Below are positions 8,110 to 16,090 of a stretch of DNA of 43,709 bases, one piece after another. This DNA is from Phycisphaerae bacterium (lineage in GTDB: Bacteria > Planctomycetota > Phycisphaerae > Sedimentisphaerales > Anaerobacaceae): NCBI GenBank assembly GCA_030601745.1, contig JAUWBI010000022.1:1-43709 (forward strand). The letters are read 5' to 3'. Each line of letters begins with the position of its first letter. Position 1 is the stretch's first letter. The translations under genes were made by a program, and so were the position numbers. The notes beneath the pieces are model-generated. The model did no database searches. It was not told where the DNA came from and was given only the letters and a program-made list of their open reading frames with translations.

Positions 8110-8811
8110 ATGACGGTTATTGATTTGCAAACGAGACAATGCCCATTTTGCGCAGAAACGATTCAGGCTCGCGCGATTAAGTGCCGATTCTGCGATGAAT
8201 TCCTTAACAGCGGCAGGGTTAAGGCGTTAGAAGCTAACTCAGAGCCGAATTCACAGTCGTCCGAGGCCGAAGAGACGAACGATAACGTCCTGTTTGAAGG
8301 CAGGCCATCCCTGTGGGGAATGGCTGGAGCGGTAATCAAGGGGCTGTTCTTTATTGTTGTGGCAGGTCTTTTAGTAAAGCTGCCTCTCGAAGACATGGCC
8401 AACGACCTGCTGGGTTTGAAACTTACCGAAAGCCAGGCCCTGGCGTTCGGTCGGTACAGGGTTATTGCCGGTGTGGCGCTTGCAGTACTGGTAATGCTTT
8501 TTCTTGTGATAAAGATGGTCAGGCTCAAGATGATCTATTATGAGGTTACAGCCGACAGGATCGAGTGGAGCAGAGGCATCTTCGACAGAAGGGTTGACAA
8601 TCTGGATATGTTCCGGGTGATTGACCTGAAACTCCGCAGGAGCCTGTTCGACTGTATTGTCGGCGTCGGCACCGTGGGTTTGATAACAACGGATAAAACG
8701 GACCCGGAGTTTGTCTTCGAGAAGATACGGGATTCGCGCAGACTTTACGATATTATCAAGAAGGCCAGCCTTGAAGCAGATAAACGAAGCGGCGTCATAC
8801 ACGTGGAATAG
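8110..8811 (+). CDS. Membrane protein with zinc ribbon and bacterial PH (bPH2-like) domain
   Basis: 233 residues. The N-terminus holds a zinc-ribbon pattern CPFCAETIQ...CRFCDEFL (about residues 11-31, two CxxC knuckles). After a charged linker come two membrane segments (about 70-88 and 118-138), then a C-terminal domain (about 140-225) with ITYEVT-type and VDNLDMFRVIDLKLRRSLF motifs of the YdbS/YdbT PH-like family. Function is unknown; such proteins are thought to be membrane scaffolds. No ribosome binding site precedes the ATG, so translation may be leaderless or start weakly. Confidence 0.75.
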   Translation: MTVIDLQTRQCPFCAETIQARAIKCRFCDEFLNSGRVKALEANSEPNSQSSEAEETNDNVLFEGRPSLWGMAGAVIKGLFFIVVAGLLVKLPLEDMANDLLGLKLTESQALAFGRYRVIAGVALAVLVMLFLVIKMVRLKMIYYEVTADRIEWSRGIFDRRVDNLDMFRVIDLKLRRSLFDCIVGVGTVGLITTDKTDPEFVFEKIRDSRRLYDIIKKASLEADKRSGVIHVE

Positions 8812-8833
8812 GTTGGTTTGCAGGTGCTTTGGG

Positions 8834-9472
8834 TCAGAGACTTTTGCAATCGATTATCGCTGCGTGTTCGTGTTTAAGTAACTTTGTTTTTAATTCCTTT
8901 CCGTCGGGGGCGGAGAAGCCGCCGATTTTGCCGTCGCAGCGGACTATGCGGTGGCAGGGGATAATCAAGGGCAGTGGATTTTTAGCAAGTGCGGTGCCGA
9001 CGGCTCTGGCGGCGGCGGGTCGGCCTAACTTTTTCGCTAATCCCGAATAGCTTATTGTCCAGCCAAATCCGATATTTCTGCAGGCGGTTAAAACCTGTTT
9101 GGTAAATTCAGTAACTCTTTGTATAGGTAGAACGTGAGTGGATTTTGCGTTAGCTATCGTTTGTGGATTCCCGCTTGCGCGGGAATGACAAAAAGTGCGG
9201 GAATGACAGGTTGATGTGTAGTAATCCCATACAATGGGGACATCACTAAAATTTACGCGAGTACCTTCAAAATATGCGGTTATCTGTTCCTGGGCTGTTC
9301 TGAAGAAGGTTTTGTCGAATTGAGGGGCTTGCAGGTCTTTTAGAAGTTGCGGTTTGATTTTTTCAGGTTTCGGGCTGGGTAGGTGAGTTCGCAAGAGCCC
9401 ATATTCGGTGCCGGCAAGGCCGAAATAGCCCCATTTGGTCTTGAAAATGGTATATTTTAGCGCCTTTTGCAT
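8834..9472 (-). CDS. ogt: Methylated-DNA-protein cysteine methyltransferase (Ogt/MGMT type) with a repeat-encoded insert
   Basis: Suicide repair of O6-alkylguanine by transfer to an active-site cysteine. The signature IIPCHRIVRCDG gives the acceptor Cys173, preceded by SYSGLAKKLGRPAAARAVG, the helix-turn-helix and arginine finger region. The protein is 212 residues, longer than most homologues, because residues about 86-112 (containing CHSRASGNP) are encoded by a dispersed ATTCCCGC/GCGGGAAT palindrome at 9165-9208. This lies between the N-terminal RNase-H-like domain and the catalytic domain, so activity may survive. Single gene, divergent from pheA. Confidence 0.85.
   Translation of the reverse strand: MQKALKYTIFKTKWGYFGLAGTEYGLLRTHLPSPKPEKIKPQLLKDLQAPQFDKTFFRTAQEQITAYFEGTRVNFSDVPIVWDYYTSTCHSRTFCHSRASGNPQTIANAKSTHVLPIQRVTEFTKQVLTACRNIGFGWTISYSGLAKKLGRPAAARAVGTALAKNPLPLIIPCHRIVRCDGKIGGFSAPDGKELKTKLLKHEHAAIIDCKSL
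9165..9208. repeat. ATTCCCGC-ttgc-GCGGGAAT dispersed palindrome inside the ogt frame
   Basis: The 8-bp arms 9167-9174 and 9179-9186 form a perfect hairpin followed by ATGACA; a partial second GCGGGAATGACA lies at 9197-9208. On the coding strand it translates as CHSRASGNP without breaking the frame. Confidence 0.75.
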
Positions 9473-9640
9473 TTTTTGCCTATAATTTGATGCTCAAATA
9501 TTATCTAATAGGTCAAATTATTTGACGCAAGGGCAAAATTTTGTTAGAAATAATAGTTTTTATGAAAAATGGCTCCCCCTGTTGCCTTCGGCAACGAAGG
9601 CGGGGTGAAGATTTGCGTATAACTTTATTTTTTTCTTTTA

Positions 9641-9691
9641 CCCAGCCCCTCCTTGGCCAGCCCTTCGGAAGGGCGGGCCGAGGGGCGGGGT
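9641..9691. repeat. GC-rich 50-bp near-palindrome before pheA
   Basis: Arms CCCaGCCCCTC...GGCC and GGCC...GAGGGGCgGGG enclose the perfect hairpin GCCCTTC/GGAAGGGC around 9659-9674. It ends about 15 bases before the pheA ATG. A smaller hairpin GTTGCC-TTC-GGCAAC lies at about 9581-9595. The remaining 9473-9640 shows no other feature. Confidence 0.6.
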
Positions 9692-9705
9692 TTAGTATTT
9701 GATTT

Positions 9706-10776
9706 ATGTCTCTTGAAGAATTGAGGAATCGGATTGACGAGCTTGACCATCAGCTTGTGAAGCTGCTCAATGAGCGTGCGCGAGTTGTCGTGGAGATAGG
9801 GAAGCTGAAAGACAAAACCGGCGGCCAGGTTTACGCACCGGACCGTGAAAAAGAGGTTTTTGCGAGGATTGCCGAGGCCAATAAGGGCCCACTTCCGGAC
9901 AAGTGCCTTGTGGCTATCTGGCGTGAGTTGATGAGCGGCTCTTTTGTACTGGAAAGGCCATTGCGAATCGGCTATCTTGGTCCTGGCGGCAGCTTCAGCC
10001 ACACTGCAGCTATGCTCAAGTTTGGCCAGAGTGTTGAATATGAGCCGCTGGCTGATATCAGAAGTATTTTTGATGAAGTCAGCAAGGGTCATTGCGATTT
10101 GGGGCTTGTGCCGATAGAGAATTCCACCGGCGGCGGCGTAATAGAGACTCTTGATGCCCTGATAGATTCCAATGTAAAAATCTGCTCTGAGGTTCTAATG
10201 GCAGTTCATCATAATCTTTTAGGCAATTGTTCGCTGGGAGAGATTGAGAAGATTTACTCAAAGCCGGAGGTATTCGCCCAGTGCCGGAACTGGCTAAGCG
10301 CCACTTTTAAGGAGGCGCAAACTGTCCCCGTTGCCTCGACTGCGAAGGCGGCCCAAATGGCGGCTGACGAGCCGAACGCCGCAGCGATTGGCTCCAGCGT
10401 TGCTGCGGAGTTGTATGGTCTGAAAGTTGTCTGCGAAAATATTGAGGATATTGCTAATAATATAACGAGATTTCTGGTGGTCAGCTGCGAGGATGCAAAG
10501 CCGACCGGTGAAGATAAGACCGCTGTATTGTTTAGCACTGCTCATAAGGCCGGTGCCCTGGCCGATGTGCTCGATGTTTTCAAGCGATACAACATTAATC
10601 TGACAAATATAGAGTCCAGGCCGAGTAAGAAAAGGCAGTGGGAGTACTATTTCTTCGTGGATTTTGTAGGGCACAGGACGGAGAAACAAGTTCAAGAGGG
10701 ACTGGAGAAAGCCCGTGAGTATTGTCTGCAACTTTCGGTATTGGGCAGTTTCCCGAGGGCAACAGAATTGCTTTGA
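9706..10776 (+). CDS. pheA: Bifunctional chorismate mutase/prephenate dehydratase (P-protein)
   Basis: Makes phenylpyruvate from chorismate in phenylalanine synthesis. 356 residues in three domains. An AroQ chorismate mutase (about 1-85) shows LRNRIDELDHQLVKLLNER. The prephenate dehydratase (about 88-265) shows GYLGPGGSFSH, a VPIENSTGGGV motif and ITRFLV. A C-terminal ACT domain (about 270-350) shows NLTNIESRPSKKRQWEYYFF, the phenylalanine-feedback site. No clear ribosome binding site; a GC-rich palindrome lies just upstream. First gene of a run of eight co-directional genes. Confidence 0.95.
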   Translation: MSLEELRNRIDELDHQLVKLLNERARVVVEIGKLKDKTGGQVYAPDREKEVFARIAEANKGPLPDKCLVAIWRELMSGSFVLERPLRIGYLGPGGSFSHTAAMLKFGQSVEYEPLADIRSIFDEVSKGHCDLGLVPIENSTGGGVIETLDALIDSNVKICSEVLMAVHHNLLGNCSLGEIEKIYSKPEVFAQCRNWLSATFKEAQTVPVASTAKAAQMAADEPNAAAIGSSVAAELYGLKVVCENIEDIANNITRFLVVSCEDAKPTGEDKTAVLFSTAHKAGALADVLDVFKRYNINLTNIESRPSKKRQWEYYFFVDFVGHRTEKQVQEGLEKAREYCLQLSVLGSFPRATELL

Positions 10777-10804
10777 TGGTTAGACGGTGAAAAAGGAGAG
10801 TTTT

Positions 10805-11566
10805 ATGAGAAAGCCGTTTGTGGCTGGTAACTGGAAGATGAATACCGACAGCCACACCAGCATAAGTCTGGCTGAGAGTATTGTTTCCGGGTCTTTGGAG
10901 ACGGCGGGCCAGAGCGTTAGCGTAGCGGTTTGTCCGCCTTTTGTTTATCTTCAGGCCGTGGCCAAGGCCCTCAGCGCATCAAGCATTGCCGTTGGTGCGC
11001 AGGATATTTACATAGAGAGTCAAGGTGCTTTTACCGGTGAGATAAGTGCGTCAATGCTAAAAGATATTGGCTGTACCTATGCCCTGTGCGGTCATTCGGA
11101 GCGCCGGCACGTGCTCGGTGAGACTGACGAGTTGATAAATAAAAAAGTTACTGCTGCTATTGGGGGTGGACTTTTGCCGATATTGTGTGTGGGTGAGCTA
11201 CTTGCCGAGCGAGAGGCTTCCCGGACAAACGAGGTAGTGACCCGTCAGATAAAGAATTGTCTGGCCGGCTTAAGTATCGAAAAGGTCTCAGCGGTAACCA
11301 TAGCTTATGAGCCGGTCTGGGCTATTGGGACAGGGCTGACAGCAACGCCCCAGCAGGCCCAGGAGGCGCACGATTTTGTACGAAAGCTGCTGCTTCAGAT
11401 GTATGATGCCCAATTAGCTGAGGAAATTCGGATTCTCTACGGCGGTTCGGTAAAGCCGGGCAACGCAGGGGACTTGATGGCCGAGCAGGATATAGACGGT
11501 CTGCTGGTGGGCGGGGCAAGTTTGAGTGCAGATGACTTCATAGCGATAATTCAGGCAGCAGCATAA
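10805..11566 (+). CDS. tpiA: Triosephosphate isomerase
   Basis: Interconverts glyceraldehyde-3-phosphate and dihydroxyacetone phosphate. 253 residues, the normal length. Catalytic residues are visible: Lys in AGNWKMN, His in CGHSERR and Glu in AYEPVWAIGTG, with the phosphate-binding LYGGSVKPGNA and GLLVGGASL near the end. The start is ATG 10805, with AAAGGAG seven bases upstream, rather than the in-frame GTG at 10787. It is 28 bases from pheA and probably co-transcribed with secG. Confidence 0.97.
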   Translation: MRKPFVAGNWKMNTDSHTSISLAESIVSGSLETAGQSVSVAVCPPFVYLQAVAKALSASSIAVGAQDIYIESQGAFTGEISASMLKDIGCTYALCGHSERRHVLGETDELINKKVTAAIGGGLLPILCVGELLAEREASRTNEVVTRQIKNCLAGLSIEKVSAVTIAYEPVWAIGTGLTATPQQAQEAHDFVRKLLLQMYDAQLAEEIRILYGGSVKPGNAGDLMAEQDIDGLLVGGASLSADDFIAIIQAAA

Positions 11567-11618
11567 TTAGCGTATAGCGTATAGTTTTTCCTGTTCGCTA
11601 TTTGTAAGGGGAACGAAT

Positions 11619-12017
11619 ATGACTGTTTTTCCATTGTTGGCGGTGGGTTTTATTATAAAGGTTGTCGCCGTCATTTTCCTTATTTGCTCCTTGGCACTGA
11701 TTCTAATCATTTTGATTCAGAAGGGTAGAGGAGGCGGTTTAAGTGCGGCATTTGGCGGCGGTATGGCAAGCGGGATTTTGGGTTCTAAAACCGGAGATTT
11801 TTTGACGTGGGTTACAATAGTGCTGGTGGGTATATTTCTGACTCTTGCGGTGGTAATGGCCAAGTTCTACAAACCGGCTGTCAGTGATTTTGGGGTGGTC
11901 CAGCCAGTTCGGCGGGAGCAGCCGCGAAGCCCGGAGCTGCCACCCCCGATAGACGACATTGGTGCTGCGCCGAGCGATACGAACGAACCTGATGATGCAA
12001 ATTCACTCGACGGCTAA
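11619..12017 (+). CDS. secG: Preprotein translocase subunit SecG
   Basis: 132 residues. Two membrane segments (about 8-30 and 62-82) flank the SecG loop IQKGRGGGLSAAFGGG; the C-terminal 45 residues are a charged, proline-rich cytoplasmic tail. SecG assists SecYEG-dependent export. AAGGGGAA lies before the ATG. The tpiA-secG neighbourhood is common in bacteria. The short spacer before it contains the tandem AGCGTATAGCGTATAG, a motif seen again after the PilZ gene. Confidence 0.88.
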   Translation: MTVFPLLAVGFIIKVVAVIFLICSLALILIILIQKGRGGGLSAAFGGGMASGILGSKTGDFLTWVTIVLVGIFLTLAVVMAKFYKPAVSDFGVVQPVRREQPRSPELPPPIDDIGAAPSDTNEPDDANSLDG

Positions 12018-12088
12018 GGGAAGATTTTCACAAGCGCAGATAAAATGGCTGCATGCGCAGTTGAATTTAGCTTGAAAGTGTGGTGGCT

Positions 12089-12994
12089 ATGATAAGTAGT
12101 ATGACCGGATACGGAGAGGCAGAAGGCCAGTTCAATGGCGTAACCTATGCGGTTGAAATCAGGACGGTCAACAACCGTTATTTCAAGGCCAGCGTAAGAT
12201 TGCCGGACTCGATGGCGTTTCTGGAAGACGATATTGAAAAGCTTCTGCGAAGAAATTTGTCACGCGGGACGATAAATTATGTGCTTCGGCTCAAAAATGT
12301 ATCGGCGAATGTGCTCTTTGATATAGATGAGAGGGCGTTGCAGGCATATATGGAAAGATTAAGCCGTATCGCCTCTTCGGCTGATATGAAATGCCCGATT
12401 GATATTGGCGGCTTGCTTAGCTTGCCCGGAATTATTCGGCCGACATCGCCGGATGAAGAAGTGGCAGGGCAGGTCAAGGAGATGGTTTTAAGTATTACGC
12501 AAGAGGCGATAGAGAAGCTCAAACAAATGCGTGCTGCCGAAGGAACTGCTCTCAAAAATGATTTGAAGAAGCACTGCAGAGCAATAGAGCAGGACCTTGA
12601 GCGAATACGTGCTCGCAGTGCGGGTGTTCTGGAGGGATATGCAAAGAGACTAAAGAAGAGAATCGATGAGCTTCTCGTGGACGCGAAACTGAAATTGGAT
12701 GAGGAAACTCTTGCCAGGGAAGTGGCGATTTTTGCCGACAGGTCGGATATATCTGAAGAGATTGCTCGATTGGATTCGCATCTGCAGTACGCCCTTGTCG
12801 TACTTCAGAGCTGTCAAGGCGGAGCTTCAGCAAGTGGTCAGGCTGGGCGGAGGTTAGACTTTATCAGCCAGGAGATGCTCAGAGAAGCTAATACCATTGC
12901 CAGCAAGGCCTCTGATATCGAGATTATCCGCTGTGTGGTCGATATAAAATGCCGGATAGACCGAATTAAAGAACAGGTTCAGAATATAGAGTAA
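12089..12994 (+). CDS. yicC: YicC/YloC-family endoribonuclease
   Basis: 301 residues. The N-terminus MISSMTGYGEAEG and the following VEIRTVNNRYF are diagnostic of YicC_N; the C-terminal DUF1732 part ends with ANTIASKASDIEIIRCVVDIK and an EQVQNIE tail. Members are Mn-dependent endoribonucleases acting on small RNAs and mRNA ends. The start at ATG 12089 matches the conserved MIxSMTGYG beginning; an in-frame GTG at 12080 is less likely. It lies ahead of gmk, as in many bacteria. Confidence 0.93.
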   Translation: MISSMTGYGEAEGQFNGVTYAVEIRTVNNRYFKASVRLPDSMAFLEDDIEKLLRRNLSRGTINYVLRLKNVSANVLFDIDERALQAYMERLSRIASSADMKCPIDIGGLLSLPGIIRPTSPDEEVAGQVKEMVLSITQEAIEKLKQMRAAEGTALKNDLKKHCRAIEQDLERIRARSAGVLEGYAKRLKKRIDELLVDAKLKLDEETLAREVAIFADRSDISEEIARLDSHLQYALVVLQSCQGGASASGQAGRRLDFISQEMLREANTIASKASDIEIIRCVVDIKCRIDRIKEQVQNIE

Positions 12995-13008
12995 GGATCC
13001 TGATTTTG

Positions 13009-13069
13009 TCCCGTCCCAATTAGGCGTGAGCCTAAGCTCAATTGGTGCGGGATTGCAAAAAGGGAACCC
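13009..13069 (+). repeat. Stem-loop between yicC and gmk plus a GGGAACCC unit
   Basis: Outer arms TCCCGTCCCAATT (13009-13021) and AATTGGTGCGGGA (13040-13052) pair at 11 of 13 positions around an inner perfect hairpin TAGGC-GTGA-GCCTA (13021-13034). It is followed by TTGCAAAAAGGGAACCCT (13053-13070), a unit of the dispersed GGGTTCCC family. It has no poly-U run, so it is not a simple terminator. Confidence 0.55.
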
Positions 13070-13082
13070 TGAGGTAGGCCTG

Positions 13083-13664
13083 ATGAACGAGACAAAGAGT
13101 AGAAAAGGCAAAGTGGTGATAGTTAGCGGCCCGTCCGGGGTTGGCAAGGGCACTATCTGCAAAGAGGTGGTTAAGCGGCTGAATAATGTTTATCTTAGCG
13201 TCTCGGTTACTACCCGGCCGAGGAGCGAAGCCGAAATTGATGGCGAGGATTATTGGTTTATATCGGAGAGGGAGTTTCAAGAACGGCTTGATAAGGGCTT
13301 GCTGCTGGAATATGCCGAGGTGTTCGGCCATTTGTACGGGACGCCGAAGGACAAAGTTGATGCGGCGCTGCAGGCCGGAAAGAGCGTTATTTTGGAAATC
13401 GACGTTCAAGGTGCCAAACAGGCAAAGAGGATATATCGGGATATGGTAATGATTTTTATTCTTGCGCCGAGTCAGAAAGAATTAGCGGAGCGCATGAAGC
13501 TTAGAGGCAGAGAAGACATTGAAACAGCGCAAGAAAGATTGAACGAAGCAAGCACTGAAATAGCTGCTGCCTGGCAATATTATCAACATATGGTCATAAA
13601 CGAGGACCTGGAACAGGCAGTGAGCGATGTGATACAAATTATCCAGCAAAGCGGAGACAAATAA
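13083..13664 (+). CDS. gmk: Guanylate kinase
   Basis: Phosphorylates GMP to GDP. 193 residues with P-loop SGPSGVGKGT (about 14-23), the GMP-binding SVTTRPRSEAEIDGEDYWF and ILEIDVQGAKQAK. The chosen ATG has GAGG about eight bases upstream, and the 19 extra residues of the longer frame are repeat-derived. Its TAA shares a base with the rpoZ ATG (TAATG), so translation is coupled. Confidence 0.96.
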   Translation: MNETKSRKGKVVIVSGPSGVGKGTICKEVVKRLNNVYLSVSVTTRPRSEAEIDGEDYWFISEREFQERLDKGLLLEYAEVFGHLYGTPKDKVDAALQAGKSVILEIDVQGAKQAKRIYRDMVMIFILAPSQKELAERMKLRGREDIETAQERLNEASTEIAAAWQYYQHMVINEDLEQAVSDVIQIIQQSGDK

Positions 13665-13897
13665 TGATAGAGGAGCTCAAGAGCACTGACCTAATCAATA
13701 AAGTTGGCGGTAGATTCAAATTAACAGCGCTGATTCAAAAACGACTGAATGAGTTGGTGCAGGGTTCTCGGCCCTTGATTGAGGACAGCAGCGGCAAAAC
13801 AATGCTGGAAATTGTTGTTCAGGAAATTCTTCAGGACAAGATTGCCATCGATGACGGATTAAGCGGGGAGGCCGCGAAGGACACAGAGAAAGGCTAA
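13664..13897 (+). CDS. rpoZ: RNA polymerase omega subunit
   Basis: 77 residues. The omega/Rpb6 fold motif is seen in KVGGRFKLTALIQKRLNELV followed by GSRPLI. Omega helps assemble the beta-prime subunit and is the ppGpp site in some bacteria. The gmk-rpoZ-coaBC order is widely conserved and supports the call despite the small size. The start overlaps the gmk stop by one base. Confidence 0.9.
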   Translation: MIEELKSTDLINKVGGRFKLTALIQKRLNELVQGSRPLIEDSSGKTMLEIVVQEILQDKIAIDDGLSGEAAKDTEKG

Positions 13898-13944
13898 AAA
13901 GCGTGAAGCGTGCTCGATGGTCGATGCTCATCGAGAATCGAGAA

Positions 13945-14526
13945 ATGAAATACGAGATGCTTGAAGGTCTAAATATTTTATTGGGTGTCAGCGGGGGAAT
14001 CGCTGCATACAAGGCGGTTGATTTGGCCAGTAAGCTGACCGCTGTCGGTGCGGGGGTAAATACGGTGATGACGGAGGCCGCCTGTCGGCTCGTTGACCCG
14101 AAAAGCTTCGAAGCCGTTACCCGCTCAGCGGTTTTCACCAGTTTATGGGACAGGTCTGAGGAATATAAAATCAGCCATATAAATCTGGTTGATTGGGCTG
14201 ATATTGTTGTTGTGGCACCTGCAACTGCCAATATTATAGGCAAAATTGCAAACGGCATTTGCGATGATTTGCTCAGTACGACGCTCTGTGTCTGCTGGGC
14301 CAAGCCGACACTTCTGGCTCCTGCGATGAACAATAATATGTGGAACAACCCAGCGGTGCAGTTCAATGTCAAGAGGGTAAAAGAGATGGGCTTTGAGTTG
14401 ATAGGCCCTGAAGAAGGGTTGCTTGCCTGTGGGACGGAAGGTATGGGCAGGATGTCAGAGCCGCAGGATATTTTAGCGGCGATTGAAAAAATGGCTTCGG
14501 AAATTAAACGCGGCAAAAAAGATTAA
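13945..14526 (+). CDS. coaC: Phosphopantothenoylcysteine decarboxylase (CoaC, stand-alone)
   Basis: FMN-dependent decarboxylase of coenzyme A synthesis. Flavoprotein motifs are GVSGGIAAYKAVDLA, the active-site His in SHINLVDWADIVVVAPATAN, APAMNNNMW and the cysteine in LACGTEGMGRM. About 190-205 residues depending on start: frame opens at GTG 13903, with ATG codons at 13924, 13945 and 13957, and no strong ribosome binding site. I prefer 13945 because the bases before it are the ATCGAGAATCGAGA-type spacer repeat. In most bacteria CoaC is fused to CoaB; here the ligase is a separate gene 83 bases downstream. Confidence 0.88.
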   Translation: MKYEMLEGLNILLGVSGGIAAYKAVDLASKLTAVGAGVNTVMTEAACRLVDPKSFEAVTRSAVFTSLWDRSEEYKISHINLVDWADIVVVAPATANIIGKIANGICDDLLSTTLCVCWAKPTLLAPAMNNNMWNNPAVQFNVKRVKEMGFELIGPEEGLLACGTEGMGRMSEPQDILAAIEKMASEIKRGKKD

Positions 14527-14609
14527 CCGCGGAGAACGCAGAGAAACAAATTAAAATAAAAACTCGGCCTGCCTATGGCGAATGAACTCTGCGGTGAAGA
14601 AAAAGCAAT

Positions 14610-15230
14610 ATGCATTTTTTAATCACAGCGGGTGGCACTCGAGAATACATTGACCCTGTCCGCTTTATTTCCAACGCAAGCAGCGGGAGGATGGGTTACG
14701 CACTTGCCCGTGCAGCACAAAAGGCAGGCCACAAGGTAACGCTTATCAGCGCTTCAGATTTACAGCCGCCGGTCGGTGTGGAATTTGTAGGTGTTGATAG
14801 TGCGGCTGAGATGTTCAAAGCGGTTAAAAAATTCTTTGCTAAATGTGATTGTTTGATTATGGCGGCGGCTGTGGCTGATTATACTCCTGTCCGGTCAGTG
14901 AAAACCAAAATAAAAAAAGAAGACAAGTTCCTGACCATCAAGCTAAAACCCACGACCGACATTCTCAAATGGGCAGGAAGGCATAAAAAGAAAAATCAAG
15001 TTGTTGTCGGCTTTGCTCTGGAAGATAAAAAGTTAAGAGAAAGAGCAGAGAGGAAGCTAAAGGACAAGAATCTGGATATGATAATCGCCAACAGACCCGC
15101 TGCAATCGGCTCGGACAGAACTTCCGTCCAGATAAAAACACCTGATAGTAAGTGGCTTCAACTTCCACAGGCAAGCAAAACAACTATTGCCAAGAAGGTT
15201 ATCCACTTGGTAGGAAGCCACTGGTATTAA
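14610..15230 (+). CDS. coaB: Phosphopantothenate-cysteine ligase (CoaB, stand-alone)
   Basis: Joins cysteine to phosphopantothenate, giving the CoaC substrate. 206 residues starting directly at the CoaB domain: MHFLITAGGTREYIDPVRFI, then SNASSGRMGYALA. Conserved AAAVADYTPV and the C-terminal ANRPAAIGSDRTSVQI are present. The K(x)KK-rich substrate loop (KTKIKKEDKFLTIKLKPTTDIL) is intact. It completes the split CoaBC pathway. Spacer before it holds CCGCGGAG...CTCTGCGGTG arms, another repeat-type spacer. Confidence 0.92.
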   Translation: MHFLITAGGTREYIDPVRFISNASSGRMGYALARAAQKAGHKVTLISASDLQPPVGVEFVGVDSAAEMFKAVKKFFAKCDCLIMAAAVADYTPVRSVKTKIKKEDKFLTIKLKPTTDILKWAGRHKKKNQVVVGFALEDKKLRERAERKLKDKNLDMIIANRPAAIGSDRTSVQIKTPDSKWLQLPQASKTTIAKKVIHLVGSHWY

Positions 15231-15283
15231 AACGGCAGATAATTCTATATCACCAGCGCCGTTCCATCACTCTGAATAGCAGC

Positions 15284-16090
15284 CTAATCTTTTAGTAAAG
15301 ATTCAACCTGTTTTTCTGAAGGCGGGGAGTGTTTCGGCCCCCAGACCAGTTGACCTTCCTTGTCTATAAGATAATAGGTCGGCCAGCCGGTGACTGCGTA
15401 ATCTTTAGCGATATGGCCAGGGTCAATACCTGTTGGGAAGGTATAATTATGCTCGGCGATAAAATCAGCGGTCTTTTCGTTTCTAAAGGCAGAATGGATG
15501 CCTATGACCACAAGACCTTTATCCTTAAATTTGTCATATATCCTCTGCGTATGTGGCAATTTTTTACGGCATGGCCCACACCACACACCCCAAAAATCCA
15601 GAAAGACGACTTTACCTCTCAACTCAGATAACAAAATTGTCTTTCCGAATTGGTCTTTTACGCTAAAATCCGGCGCTATTTGTCCTATCTGCAAGGGACT
15701 GACATTCGGGGTGGCTCTGGGACGAGTTTTGGCAACTGAGGTTTGACAATGTCCACTGCCAGTCTGGAGAATAAGCCAATACACAGGAAGCAAAGTCCAC
15801 AGAACGGTAAAAACTATGCTTATTTGGGTTAGACTTTTCCATTTTGAGAATATTTTGTGAGCAGGCAGTAGCAGCTTGATTACGTTAAATGAGCAGAAAA
15901 CGATTGTCGGCCCAAGAATAAGAACAACCAAAAAAGCGATAACCCGGGTGAAAGAGGTAAATATATCTGATCCTGATTCAAAAACATAAGGCAGTGTCAT
16001 AACAACATAGATTATTGAAAGGACGACTATGATAGCTTGATAAATTCCCAAAAGAATTTTGAGTACTTTGATTGCTGAAGTCTTTTTCAT
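15284..16090 (-). CDS. Membrane-anchored thiol-disulfide oxidoreductase, TlpA/ResA-like
   Basis: 268 residues. Three N-terminal membrane segments (about 8-33, 48-70 and 88-108) precede a thioredoxin-fold domain with redox site WCGPC at 170-174 in the context FLDFWGVWCGPCRKKLP. IAPDFSVKDQFGK marks the AhpC/TSA-type start of the domain and GWPTYYLIDKEG contains the cis-proline region. It likely reduces extracytoplasmic cysteines. The ATG overlaps the pyrE stop as ATGA, so it is translated with pyrE although functionally unrelated. Confidence 0.85.
   Translation of the reverse strand: MKKTSAIKVLKILLGIYQAIIVVLSIIYVVMTLPYVFESGSDIFTSFTRVIAFLVVLILGPTIVFCSFNVIKLLLPAHKIFSKWKSLTQISIVFTVLWTLLPVYWLILQTGSGHCQTSVAKTRPRATPNVSPLQIGQIAPDFSVKDQFGKTILLSELRGKVVFLDFWGVWCGPCRKKLPHTQRIYDKFKDKGLVVIGIHSAFRNEKTADFIAEHNYTFPTGIDPGHIAKDYAVTGWPTYYLIDKEGQLVWGPKHSPPSEKQVESLLKD

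Noticed and set aside
9625..10092. 155-codon frame on the minus strand
   Set aside because: Antisense to pheA and partly inside the GC-rich palindrome; no protein-like motifs.
13716..14516. 266-codon frame on the minus strand
   Set aside because: Antisense to rpoZ and coaC, which have clear family motifs.
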